A stretch of 51,352 nt of DNA from CAYMUB01 sp964393545 (GCA_964393545.1 CAYMUB010000001.1:1-51352); one strand, 5' to 3'; positions 25,231 to 32,972 are shown, numbered from the stretch's first letter. The notes: generated by a model not told the origin, from the sequence alone. Numbers and translations are program-made.

Positions 25231-26589
25231 CATTCTCTTTTCTACCTGCTCATGTGTTTTCTCAACCTGCTTTTTTACCCATTTTCTTCTTAGATCCTGC
25301 CCATTTTTATCTGAAGAAGCAGATATTCCCATAGCTGTATAAAAATCTGGGTGATCCATATTTACTACACCATAGGTAACATCTTTTCCTGTTTCATGTT
25401 TTGCTTTTACCCTTTTAGGATCAAGTTCTGCTATATGAACTCCTACCCTTTCAGCTCCTGTTTCAATCAGTGCTTCCGCCATTGTTTGCAAAGTAGATCC
25501 GCTATTGGAATTATCATCAACAATAAGAACTCGTTGTCCTCTTACATCACTTAACTCCTCTATCATCTCAATTAGCTGTTCTCTGCTTAAACCAGCCCCT
25601 TGTTTAGCTCTGTAATGGAATGAAAGAGATATAAGTGCTATATTTGGAGCACCTAAATTTGGATTTAAAGTCTCATACATTAAACCTGTAGCCATTGCCA
25701 CCTCTGAACCCCCACTAGGAATACCTATAATGGTTTTTGGATATTGTTTTCTCCTGGCTGCTTCATGTGCCCCTAGCAAAATAGTCACAGGGTTAAAAAC
25801 TTCTGGAAGAGTGAAGTCTGTTGGTAAGTGATTATCCCCTGAAATATGCTCTACTACTTCACCCATCATGTTCTTAAGCTCTTCAGGATCGAACTCTGGG
25901 TCAAATGGCTGGCCAAGAAAACCTTTGTAATAGGCCCTAGTAGCTGTAGTTGCTAATCCCTGAGCTTTCTTCCTAATAGACATATAGTCTACGTCTTTAG
26001 GAAATATCCCTTCTCTCTCACGAAATGTTAATGCATGAAAAGCAGTTAAAAGATGTACCTTAATATGATCTAATATTCCTAAATATATTAAGTAATCCAT
26101 CTCTCCCAAAGTCCTTCTATCAACCGAAGCCACCATATCTAACCCCTCTGATATATCTGCTGTCATTACTGCTAATCTTTTTTCTGGAGTATCTTTACTA
26201 AAATCCACAGAAGTGAAATAAGTTAAACCTCTTAACCTACTAAAACCATCTTGTTCCCACTTTCTTAAAGGGTTGAAGTAATCGCCTAACCTAGAAGTAA
26301 ATAACTCGGAAGAAGGAACATTTATAGCTCCTGTAACAGGATCAATCATATATTCTCTGTTAGCTCCAGGAGAGAAATCTCTATAATGTCTTCTGTAGGG
26401 GAAACTTCTCAACGAAGGAAGATCTTTATTACCCCATCCTGGTGAGTCAAAAGCTGCTGCTACTGCCCGTCTCCTTAGTACAGGCAATCTACCCTGAGCA
26501 CTATTAACCATTCTTTCAACATCAACTTCTTGACTTGGTAATTGGTAAGTAAGATTATTATTTAGTTGTTCTATTGTTGTTCCAATCAT
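25222..26589 (-). CDS. type I phosphoribosyltransferase with large N-terminal extension
   Basis: The 455-residue protein has a C-terminal PRTase domain: TIIGIPSGGSEVAMATGLMYE (pyrophosphate loop region) near residue 290, RVLIVDDNSNSGSTLQTMAEAL (PRPP-binding loop, D-D-x4-S-G-S-T) near residue 360, and GVVNMDHPDFYTAMG (hood-like end). The first 250 residues are not recognised; they are helical and charged, with no TM. It would use PRPP and an unknown acceptor. It has a long leader (about 190 nt), a Shine-Dalgarno-like AAGGGAG before the ATG, and a TrpF-like neighbour. Confidence 0.65.
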   Translation of the reverse strand: MIGTTIEQLNNNLTYQLPSQEVDVERMVNSAQGRLPVLRRRAVAAAFDSPGWGNKDLPSLRSFPYRRHYRDFSPGANREYMIDPVTGAINVPSSELFTSRLGDYFNPLRKWEQDGFSRLRGLTYFTSVDFSKDTPEKRLAVMTADISEGLDMVASVDRRTLGEMDYLIYLGILDHIKVHLLTAFHALTFREREGIFPKDVDYMSIRKKAQGLATTATRAYYKGFLGQPFDPEFDPEELKNMMGEVVEHISGDNHLPTDFTLPEVFNPVTILLGAHEAARRKQYPKTIIGIPSGGSEVAMATGLMYETLNPNLGAPNIALISLSFHYRAKQGAGLSREQLIEMIEELSDVRGQRVLIVDDNSNSGSTLQTMAEALIETGAERVGVHIAELDPKRVKAKHETGKDVTYGVVNMDHPDFYTAMGISASSDKNGQDLRRKWVKKQVEKTHEQVEKRMLV

Positions 26590-26592
26590 TTT

Positions 26593-26728
26593 CTCCCTTT
26601 AAACCGAAAAACCGTTCAGTCTTGTCTGAACGGTTTCCAGTTTCTTTTAGATTCTTTTTAGAATCTTAGACACTTGAACCGCTCCCTTTAAACGGAAGGG
26701 CTTTTTGACAATTCATAAAATGTTTAAA
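26593..26728 (-). promoter_or_regulatory. structured 5' leader, candidate attenuator or riboswitch
   Basis: Read on the minus strand, the leader contains CCCTT/AAGGG (26684-26700), AGATTCT-TTTT-AGAATCT (26649-26666), and a strong 10-bp hairpin AACCGTTCAG/CTGAACGGTT (26610-26635) followed by a T-run, 20 nt before the start codon. GTTTAAAGGGAG occurs twice, at the ribosome site (26593-26604) and 89 bp upstream (26682-26693). The upstream GAGCGGTT (complement of 26677-26684) can pair with AACCGTTC of the terminator stem (8 pairs including one G-U), giving a mutually exclusive antiterminator. The ligand is unknown. Confidence 0.5.
26610..26635 (-). terminator. terminator-like hairpin in PRTase leader
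   Basis: A 10-bp perfect stem with a 6-nt loop is followed on the minus strand by GGTTTTTCGG. Its position just before the ATG suggests conditional termination. Confidence 0.55.
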
Positions 26729-26788
26729 ACAAATATTCATAGTCTTTAAAAAATTAAAAACCCCCCAAAGGGATTTGTTAATGTTGCA

Positions 26789-26816
26789 ATTGTATCTGGA
26801 ATACCTAATTTGTCAA
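26789..26816 (-). promoter_or_regulatory. promoter TTGACA-N16-TACAAT of the PRTase gene
   Basis: Minus-strand TTGACA (plus 26811-26816) and TACAAT (26789-26794) are 16 bp apart. The start would be near 26782, leaving about 190 nt of leader, exceptional in a window where most first genes look leaderless. Confidence 0.6.
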
Positions 26817-26828
26817 GCAAGCAAGTTC

Positions 26829-28304
26829 TTACTTTAACTTTCTGAACTCATCATCTGAATATGTTAAAAGCGCTGGGATATTATCATTACCACCATGATG
26901 ATCAATAGAGTTTCCAAAAATAACACCCCTCCCATTATTTAACCCTCTTATTGCCTGAGCGTATACTTTCATTCTATGTTCCCAATATGCTCTATTTACT
27001 TTTCTTAATTCTTCAAGATTTTTCATATCCTCAGGTGAGGCATCAAATTCATGCCCATAGATATTCTTCCAATTAAAATCAACATTAGCAATCTTGGACC
27101 AGGCATAACCCTCCAATTCAGAGATACTCTGATCAAAAGGTGCATAATGTTTATCTGGATTTGGGAAGTATTCAAGAACTACTACTGGGGTAGGAGTACC
27201 AGTTGCTGTGGGAGAATCTATTGGTCTTGGGGTTGCTGTTTTAGTTGGTGTAGATGTTTCAGTTGGTCTAGGAGTCATAGTTGGTATAGGAACTGGTCTA
27301 GGAGGCAAAATTGGCTGAGGTCTGTGTAAGAAATCATTTACTCCCATAATAGCTGTCAAACCTAATGCAGTTAATAAAACTAAGCTTCTTTGTCTTCTTT
27401 GAGAAACCACCTCTGCTGCCCATTCTCTATAAGGATTAACCCTAGCAGTTACATTTCTAATTGATTGAGTAATTGCAGCTACTCCATCTGGCACCCCAAT
27501 AACTATAGGTAAAATTACATTACTTGCTTCAGTTTCACTTTCAAGAGCATTGCCAATATCTTCAGTGATGGCTCCTCTGACATTATGTTCTGCATCATAA
27601 ATACCTTCATTATTAGCGTTGGCAACTCTTTGTTCATGCCAAGACCAAAGTCTTCTGGTTAGATTAGCTATCCCTACATTTAACCTTCTATCGTGCCTTG
27701 AATGGAAATTAACTAATATTTCTTTTGCACCTGTAGCTCCACCATAAAGTGCAAAAAAGGTTCCAATTATTCTGGAGGCTTCTACTACAATAGGATTAGC
27801 ACCATCTGGGTTTAACATGGCTGGTAATGCTGCAAGAATTCCTATGTATATACTTCCCTCAGGAAAAGCATTTAAATTTCTATATACTCTTCCTACTAAA
27901 CCAAGTCTCTCATTGTCTTCAACTGCTCTTTCCATAACCCTATCTTGAGCATCAATAACCCCTTGAGCTACTCTGGTTGATAATCTTTGTCTAAAAGCTT
28001 GATTACGATCTGCCAGAGGCATAAATGGTCCATGGGCTTCAGTGTAATCCTTTGCTGAACGTCTAGCTTCCAATTCTACCAATCTAACAGTGGCGCTATC
28101 TGCAACATCTGCTAATCGGTTTACTTCAGGCCCTTGATTTTGTCTAGGATTAAAAATTGTATTGAATGTATATTTTAAAGAATTGCGTCCTTTCCTTAAT
28201 TCCTCAAAGAAAGCTTGAGTTCTAGCACTCTCTACTCTAGTTTGAGCGTGCAGATGTGCATCTGTTACTACATGAGTTGGTGCTTCAATGTTTTGTAATG
28301 CCAT
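26829..28304 (-). CDS. large membrane protein with Pro/Thr-rich stalk
   Basis: This 491-residue protein is not recognised. Residues 1-150 are hydrophilic and helical; a hydrophobic stretch around 153-200 (GSIYIGILAALPAML, IIGTFFALYGGATG) and a second TM near 305-325 (LVLLTALGLTAIMGV) follow. Next comes a stalk of repeated P-T-x-T-P (about residues 335-375) and a 115-residue C-terminal domain with a GVIFGNSIDHHGGNDNIP motif, probably outside the cell. It is driven by a full consensus promoter, which suggests strong constitutive expression. Confidence 0.6.
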   Translation of the reverse strand: MALQNIEAPTHVVTDAHLHAQTRVESARTQAFFEELRKGRNSLKYTFNTIFNPRQNQGPEVNRLADVADSATVRLVELEARRSAKDYTEAHGPFMPLADRNQAFRQRLSTRVAQGVIDAQDRVMERAVEDNERLGLVGRVYRNLNAFPEGSIYIGILAALPAMLNPDGANPIVVEASRIIGTFFALYGGATGAKEILVNFHSRHDRRLNVGIANLTRRLWSWHEQRVANANNEGIYDAEHNVRGAITEDIGNALESETEASNVILPIVIGVPDGVAAITQSIRNVTARVNPYREWAAEVVSQRRQRSLVLLTALGLTAIMGVNDFLHRPQPILPPRPVPIPTMTPRPTETSTPTKTATPRPIDSPTATGTPTPVVVLEYFPNPDKHYAPFDQSISELEGYAWSKIANVDFNWKNIYGHEFDASPEDMKNLEELRKVNRAYWEHRMKVYAQAIRGLNNGRGVIFGNSIDHHGGNDNIPALLTYSDDEFRKLK

Positions 28305-28315
28305 AATGGTTGGAT

Positions 28316-28344
28316 ATTATATCTTATAATTATTTAAATGTCAA
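28316..28344 (-). promoter_or_regulatory. consensus promoter TTGACA-N17-TATAAT
   Basis: Minus strand TTGACA (plus 28339-28344), 17-bp spacer, TATAAT (28316-28321), then 11 nt to the ATG at 28304. Both hexamers and the spacing are perfect. Confidence 0.8.
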
Positions 28345-28367
28345 GATTATAGGGTAGGTGATACGGG

Positions 28368-29114
28368 CTATTTATCTAGCTTACGTGGAGAAGTGCCATC
28401 ATATTCAATTTCTTCAGTTGGTATTCTTCTAAATGGCTTCTCCCTAACTAGTTCTTCAAAGATATGAGCTACCAATCCTACTACCCTGCCTATTATAAAA
28501 AATCCTTTACCTAACCTATAATCAAATCCCATATCAGATACCACTGCTGCAATTGCTCCATCAACATTAATAGGAATCTTTTTGCCTTTTTTCTCTTCTA
28601 ATGCTTGCTCAACTTTTACTGCTAATTCACAGTGTTCTCCAAAAAAACCTAATGATTTAGCTTGGGCAAAGATTTGAACGGCTCTGGGGTCTACTGTATA
28701 AACTTTGTGTCCAAAACCTGGAATTCTGTCTCCTGAAGAAAGTACTTTATCAACCAACTTGTCAGCAGTAAGGCCGATTTGTAAAAGCCTGGCACACTCT
28801 TCAATTGCTCCTCCATGATGTTCCCCTATGCCTAAAATTCCTGCTGCAACAGATGCTTGCATGGGATTACCAGCTGATGCTGAATTTCTGGCATTAGTAA
28901 CAGATGGTGGGCCCATACCATTATCCATAGTTGAGATGAGTATTCCATCCAGCATGGCTTTTTCTTTTCCAGTGGGTAGTTCACCTCTAAGTTCTAACCA
29001 AATAGCATCTGTAAAACCTACTCTATCGATTAAATCTGTAACTTTATAACCATGAATATACCCTTCTCCTTCAATGATCCCAGATATTGATGTTTTCCAC
29101 TTTTTGTCTGTCAT
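28368..29114 (-). CDS. citryl-CoA lyase / citrate-synthase-fold protein
   Basis: The 248-residue protein corresponds to the C-terminal citryl-CoA lyase part of ATP-citrate lyase, here as a separate gene. It keeps GEHHGGAIEECARLL (citrate synthase HGG His), IPGFGHKVYTVDPRA, and the Asp in INVDGAIAA. At the citrate synthase 'D-H-E/D-H-G' position it reads MDNGMGPPS, so that catalytic His is Asn. With the SucC- and SucD-like partners it should cleave citrate to oxaloacetate and acetyl-CoA, or act in reverse. Its start overlaps the SucD-like stop by 4 nt. Confidence 0.75.
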   Translation of the reverse strand: MTDKKWKTSISGIIEGEGYIHGYKVTDLIDRVGFTDAIWLELRGELPTGKEKAMLDGILISTMDNGMGPPSVTNARNSASAGNPMQASVAAGILGIGEHHGGAIEECARLLQIGLTADKLVDKVLSSGDRIPGFGHKVYTVDPRAVQIFAQAKSLGFFGEHCELAVKVEQALEEKKGKKIPINVDGAIAAVVSDMGFDYRLGKGFFIIGRVVGLVAHIFEELVREKPFRRIPTEEIEYDGTSPRKLDK

Positions 29115-30028
29115 AGATATTCTTTGATTAAATCAGGTATTTCATCTGGAGTCTTGGCAATCTCTACTCCAGCATCTCTTAAAGCAGATATCTTTGATTT
29201 ATAACTGCCTTTCTCTCCATAAACTATGGCACCTGCATGCCCAAGCTTAGTACCATCAGGCAGCTTTTCGGCAAATAGTCCTGAGATAAAGGCTACCACT
29301 TTTTTGGTAAACTTACCACTTTTAATAAAAGCTGCTGCATCTTCTTCATAGGTACCCCCTATCTCACCAAAAATTACTACAGTTTTAGTTTGAGGATCTT
29401 TTTCAAAATCTTCCAGTAAATCTGCAAATGTTGACCCTTCTAATATATCCCCTCCTATGCCTACCACAGTTGATTGTCCAATCCCATTTTTAGTTAAAAT
29501 CCAAGATACCTCTGAAGCCATTCCTCCTGATTTGGAGATAACCCCAACTGAACCTTTGGAAAAAACCCCTCTAGGATCATCCCCTCCTATTTGCCCCACC
29601 TTTCCTATCCCTGGAGAAATAATACCCATTGATGACGGGCCCACAATCCTGACCTGCCTGCCGGCAGGCAGGCTCCATTGTTTGGCCAGAGCTATTGCTT
29701 TGGCAGTATCAGCTATTGGGACATGTTCTGTAAAAACATTTATCAGAGGAATTTTATTTTCTATTGCTTCCTGCATGGCTCCATAAGCTGCAAAATTAGG
29801 CACAGAAATCAAAGAGGTATTTATTGAAGGGTGATTTTCCAAAGCTTCTTTAATGGAGTTATAAACAGGCACCCCGTGAACTTCTTGTCCTCCTTTACCA
29901 GGAGTTACTCCAGCCAGAACTTTGGTGGAGTAATTTTTCATTTGCAAGGCCACTTTGGCACCCTCTTTGCCTGTTATTCCTTGTATTAAAACTTTTGAAT
30001 TTTGGTTAACTAGTATTGCCATATGCAA
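29111..30028 (-). CDS. citryl-CoA synthetase alpha-like (SucD family) subunit
   Basis: The protein has 305 residues (303 from the second Met, MAILVNQNSKV). It has the CoA-binding Rossmann part (VLIQGITGKEGAKVALQM), RIVGPSSMGIISPG, GVISKSGGMASEV, VGIGGD, and the phosphohistidine loop LGHAGAIV near residue 270. It resembles succinyl-CoA ligase alpha. Between EHVP and RIVGP it carries about six extra residues, including LPAGRQV, encoded by a 20-bp palindrome (29653-29672). It overlaps the beta-like gene by 23 bp. Confidence 0.82.
   Translation of the reverse strand: MHMAILVNQNSKVLIQGITGKEGAKVALQMKNYSTKVLAGVTPGKGGQEVHGVPVYNSIKEALENHPSINTSLISVPNFAAYGAMQEAIENKIPLINVFTEHVPIADTAKAIALAKQWSLPAGRQVRIVGPSSMGIISPGIGKVGQIGGDDPRGVFSKGSVGVISKSGGMASEVSWILTKNGIGQSTVVGIGGDILEGSTFADLLEDFEKDPQTKTVVIFGEIGGTYEEDAAAFIKSGKFTKKVVAFISGLFAEKLPDGTKLGHAGAIVYGEKGSYKSKISALRDAGVEIAKTPDEIPDLIKEYL
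29653..29672. repeat. 20-bp perfect palindrome inserted in the SucD-like gene
   Basis: CCTGCCTGCCGGCAGGCAGG is its own reverse complement, far GC-richer than its surroundings, and adds in-frame residues LPAGRQ to the protein at a loop where E. coli SucD is six residues shorter. It looks like an inserted REP-type palindrome. Confidence 0.75.
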
Positions 30029-31145
30029 AATCCACCATAATTTTTGCTGTTGAAGTCATGGGTGTTTCTCTCCCATATATATGAAAATCAAATCCTTCTT
30101 TTTCCCCTATTTCTTTTAAAGCCTCAAAAGCTTTTTTATCATTAGGCCCTCCCCTTCTGATCACAATTGGGTAATTAGGCTTAGGTTTTACTTCTCGGAG
30201 TCCTTCTACAAACCCCATTAAAGTTTCATAAATATCTGTAAAATTTGCTGTTCCTCCCACAAACCAGCAGCCTTTTAGATTAGGTTTTGATAAAACAATC
30301 TTAGTTAACTTTTTTAATTTTTCTCTGGGAGGATTTCCAGAATGCTCTGTATAGTTGGCAGGTTTTCCACCCATAGATATTAAAGCATCCATATTCACAA
30401 CAGACCCTCCACCTCCTGCAGCAATCACAGCAATATCTCCATCTAAATCCCAATAAACAGAGCCTGAAGTACCCCTGTGATCTCCTTCATCAATCTTTGT
30501 TGCCTCAATTTCAGCTTCAGTTGAAGACCTGCCAAATAAGTTTCTCTCTGAAAATTTAATCTCGCGTCTGAAATTGGCATCATCATCTAAAATAATTTTT
30601 GCATCTAAAGCATAAACTTTATCTTGTTTATCTACAACCAAAGGATTAATTTCAGCCAGTTCGCAGTCATATTTTGTAAATACCTCCCAAAGCTTTTTGG
30701 CTGTATCTTTTAATTCATCAGGCACGTTTTCCCCATCAAATCCTTTAATAATATCCACTGGAGAAATTTTTGCTCCCATACTTTCAGCGCCACTTCCTCC
30801 TTTGCCAAAAGTTAAAACAGGAGTTCTAGTTTCTGTAGAATATGAAAAAGAAAGATAATATTCAGTCTCTATATCTACTGCTTCCTCAACTAATATTTTC
30901 TCTACTTTCTCCCCATTGATTGTCTTTCCAATCAGCTCTCTGATGCTGTCACCTACAGCCTGTTGTCTGCCCACTTTTACTATTCCCCCAGCCTTTGCTC
31001 TTTTGCCAGATAAAACTTGGGCTTTAAGAACCAAGGGGGCTTTGATGATTACTTCTTGAGTAGGAGAACCTACGAGTTGAGAATTTGGAACATTTACTCC
31101 TAAATTTTTAAATAATTGTTTACCTTCAAATTCATACAGCAACAT
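30006..31145 (-). CDS. citryl-CoA synthetase beta-like (SucC family) subunit
   Basis: The 379-residue ATP-grasp protein opens LLYEFEGKQLFKNLGVNVPNSQLV and has VLKAQVLSGKRAKAGGI, ELAEINPLVV (Mg-binding end of the grasp domain) and a C-terminal CoA-ligase domain with YTEHSGNPPREKLKKL. It is the ATP-binding half that makes the acyl phosphate/phosphohistidine. With the SucD-like and lyase genes it matches a split, three-subunit ATP-citrate lyase; a plain succinyl-CoA ligase would lack the third gene. It is first in the operon, with a leaderless-type promoter. Confidence 0.82.
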   Translation of the reverse strand: MLLYEFEGKQLFKNLGVNVPNSQLVGSPTQEVIIKAPLVLKAQVLSGKRAKAGGIVKVGRQQAVGDSIRELIGKTINGEKVEKILVEEAVDIETEYYLSFSYSTETRTPVLTFGKGGSGAESMGAKISPVDIIKGFDGENVPDELKDTAKKLWEVFTKYDCELAEINPLVVDKQDKVYALDAKIILDDDANFRREIKFSERNLFGRSSTEAEIEATKIDEGDHRGTSGSVYWDLDGDIAVIAAGGGGSVVNMDALISMGGKPANYTEHSGNPPREKLKKLTKIVLSKPNLKGCWFVGGTANFTDIYETLMGFVEGLREVKPKPNYPIVIRRGGPNDKKAFEALKEIGEKEGFDFHIYGRETPMTSTAKIMVDFAYGNTS

Positions 31146-31152
31146 GCTGATG

Positions 31153-31192
31153 ATTGTACTGAACTTGACTTACCTTTTCAACTCATGATAAT
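31153..31192. promoter_or_regulatory. divergent promoters of the citrate operon and the small orphan
   Basis: Minus strand: TTGAAA (plus 31176-31181), N17, TACAAT (31153-31158), 7 nt to the ATG at 31145. Plus strand: TTGACT (31165-31170), N16, GATAAT (31187-31192), start near 31199. The two promoters interleave, so they should compete or share a regulator. Confidence 0.6.
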
Positions 31193-31243
31193 GTATTTTT
31201 TCCTCAAATGACTACACACAATTATTTGAAAGGAGGTGATTTT

Positions 31244-31471
31244 ATGGAAATAATTCTTCGTAGACCTGTTAATCCAGATCAGAGAAGAGTTAGTTCTACT
31301 CCTACGGGAGTAGTTGAAGTTGGTAGTGATCCAAAAACGCATCCATTGAGGAAGGGTCGCACTCGGATCCCAACAATATATAGAATAGCTCAAAACAGAG
31401 ATTCTTTAGGAAGATTTTTTAGAGATCCTGTGATCTTAAAAAGTGTGAGTGATATGGACGGAAGAGAGTAG
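31244..31471 (+). CDS. small basic orphan protein with strong Shine-Dalgarno
   Basis: The 75-residue protein (MEIILRRPVNPDQRR...) has many Arg and Pro and no TM or signal. A longer frame begins at 31208, but AGGAGGTGAT at 31231-31240, a 10-base match to the 16S anti-SD, is 3 nt before the ATG at 31244 and decides the start. It is unusual in this window for a first gene to have a 45-nt leader with such a site. It is followed by a hairpin terminator. Function is unknown; high expression is implied. Confidence 0.65.
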   Translation: MEIILRRPVNPDQRRVSSTPTGVVEVGSDPKTHPLRKGRTRIPTIYRIAQNRDSLGRFFRDPVILKSVSDMDGRE

Positions 31472-31481
31472 TAAATACTCT

Positions 31482-31514
31482 ATTAATCCGCTGAAGTAAC
31501 TAAGGCGGATTAAT
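31482..31514. terminator. 10-bp hairpin between convergent genes
   Basis: ATTAATCCGC (31482-31491) and GCGGATTAAT (31505-31514) form a perfect stem, and a CTTTTTTC run follows at 31519-31527. It terminates the small gene and overlaps the stop of the nucleotidyltransferase on the other strand. Confidence 0.7.
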
Positions 31515-32809
31515 TAAAGCTTTTTTCTGAATTGATCGTAGCTGGTTAAAGCTGGGGTGTGATCAGAGATTTGGTATTCTTGTTTAACTAGAATCTTAGT
31601 ATTATCTTTTACATCTTCATGTAAGATTACTCCTGGGCCTACTAAGGAATTAGAACCTACTCTGACCCCAGGCATGGTTGAGGCATTCACTCCAACCCTT
31701 GATCCTCTTCCCACTATCAAACCTAATTTATGCCTTCCAGAATCAACCTTTTCTTCCCCAACCCTGATTGTATAATCATCTAGTCTTAAGTTTGCCAAAA
31801 CTGCACCAGATCCCATACCAAAATCCCCTTCAATAATTGAGTCTCCTATATAGTTAGTATGAAACCAGGAATTTACTCCAATATATGATCTGGTGATATC
31901 TGAATTAAATCCAGTCACACAACCCTCTTCTAGGATTGATTCTCTAACCATAGAATTGTTTCCCACAATTACATTCTTCCCAATATAGCAGGGACCTTTA
32001 ATAACCGCTCCTTCAAACACTTTTACCCCATCTTCTATCACTACCTTACCCTCGATAATAGCCTTTTCAGACACTTTTGTACTCGAGGAAATTTTTTGTT
32101 CAAGACTGGATAAGAAATAAGCTGTAACATCTAAAACATGCCAAGGATACTTTAAAGGGATCCATACACCTTCATATTTTGAAAATCTAACATCTAATTT
32201 ATCAGAAATCATTTGAGCTAAGACAACTTCGTAAGCATCGTCTTTAGTTGTTGAGGCTTTTTGCAAATACTCTACCAAAACTACTCCATCCTTAAAGTAA
32301 TCAACCACCACTTTTACTAAATCAGAGGGTTCTTTTCCCTCCCCTGGTTTTTCAACTATACCCTTTACCTTTTCCCCTTCTACCTTTAAATACCCTCCTG
32401 GAAAATACTTACTAACATGAAGACCTGCCAATACAACATCTGCTTGAGTATCAGAGGAGGTAGTTAAAACATCCTGATAGATTCTTTCTTCCAAAATATC
32501 TTCCGCGTTAATTACTAAAACTTCACCCTCAATATATTCTTTGGCTGATAAAACAGCATTAGCCATGCCTTTAGATTCATTTTGAATAGCAATTTTAAAT
32601 TTTATGCCTAAATCTGAGGCTATTTGAGAGATTTGATCTTTGGAAGATTCTTTGGTAACTATAATTACTTCATCAAAATTTATTCCATCAGCAATTCTTT
32701 TTAGGGTGTAGTAAATGAGTGGCTTACCCAAAAAAGGCAACAGGTATTTTTCCTGCGTAATGGGCCACATTCTTTTTCCTTCTCCCCCAGCCAAAATTAT
32801 TACTTTCAT
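31514..32809 (-). CDS. GlmU-like sugar-1-phosphate nucleotidylyltransferase with hexapeptide domain
   Basis: The 431-residue protein opens MKVIILAGGEGKRMWPITQEKYLLPFLGKP (nucleotide-binding G-G-x-G-x-R and the K of 'KP'), and VLVINAEDILEE replaces the metal-binding Asp motif. From about residue 245 a left-handed beta-helix with I-I-E-G-K-V-V-I-E-D-G hexapeptides runs to the end. This layout is that of archaeal-type bifunctional GlmU proteins making UDP-sugars. Acetyltransferase activity is not certain. A TATAGT 6 nt before the ATG gives a leaderless start just downstream of a tRNA gene. Confidence 0.82.
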   Translation of the reverse strand: MKVIILAGGEGKRMWPITQEKYLLPFLGKPLIYYTLKRIADGINFDEVIIVTKESSKDQISQIASDLGIKFKIAIQNESKGMANAVLSAKEYIEGEVLVINAEDILEERIYQDVLTTSSDTQADVVLAGLHVSKYFPGGYLKVEGEKVKGIVEKPGEGKEPSDLVKVVVDYFKDGVVLVEYLQKASTTKDDAYEVVLAQMISDKLDVRFSKYEGVWIPLKYPWHVLDVTAYFLSSLEQKISSSTKVSEKAIIEGKVVIEDGVKVFEGAVIKGPCYIGKNVIVGNNSMVRESILEEGCVTGFNSDITRSYIGVNSWFHTNYIGDSIIEGDFGMGSGAVLANLRLDDYTIRVGEEKVDSGRHKLGLIVGRGSRVGVNASTMPGVRVGSNSLVGPGVILHEDVKDNTKILVKQEYQISDHTPALTSYDQFRKKL

Positions 32810-32815
32810 ACTTTT

Positions 32816-32821
32816 ACTATA
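32816..32821 (-). promoter_or_regulatory. -10 element TATAGT
   Basis: Minus strand TATAGT, then 6 nt to the ATG at 32809. The upstream tRNA ends only 4 nt from this box, so its -35 region would lie in the tRNA. Confidence 0.45.
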
Positions 32822-32824
32822 TCA

Positions 32825-32900
32825 TGGTACCAGGGGCGGGGTGCGCGCCCGCGACCGCCGGGATATGAATCCGGTGCTCTACTAACTGAGCTACCCTGGC
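32825..32900 (-). tRNA. tRNA-Met(CAU)-like, atypical T-loop and D-loop
   Basis: The 76-nt cloverleaf has acceptor GCCAGGG/CCCTGGT (G1-U72), D-stem GCTC/GAGC, anticodon loop TTCATAT (anticodon CAU), T-stem GCGGG/CCCGC, A73 and an encoded CCA. The T-loop is CGCGCAC, lacking T54, T55 and A58; the D-loop AGTTAGTA has A in place of G18, and 31-39 is an A-C mismatch. Stems are intact, so it folds, but the elbow contacts differ from those of ordinary tRNAs. The identity could be elongator Met or, less likely, lysidine-modified Ile. Confidence 0.85.
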
Positions 32901-32972
32901 ATAACAGGAATTTTACCATAAAAACACCCTGCTTGACTGAGGCGACAGATTAGGTTTACTCTTAGAGAACTT

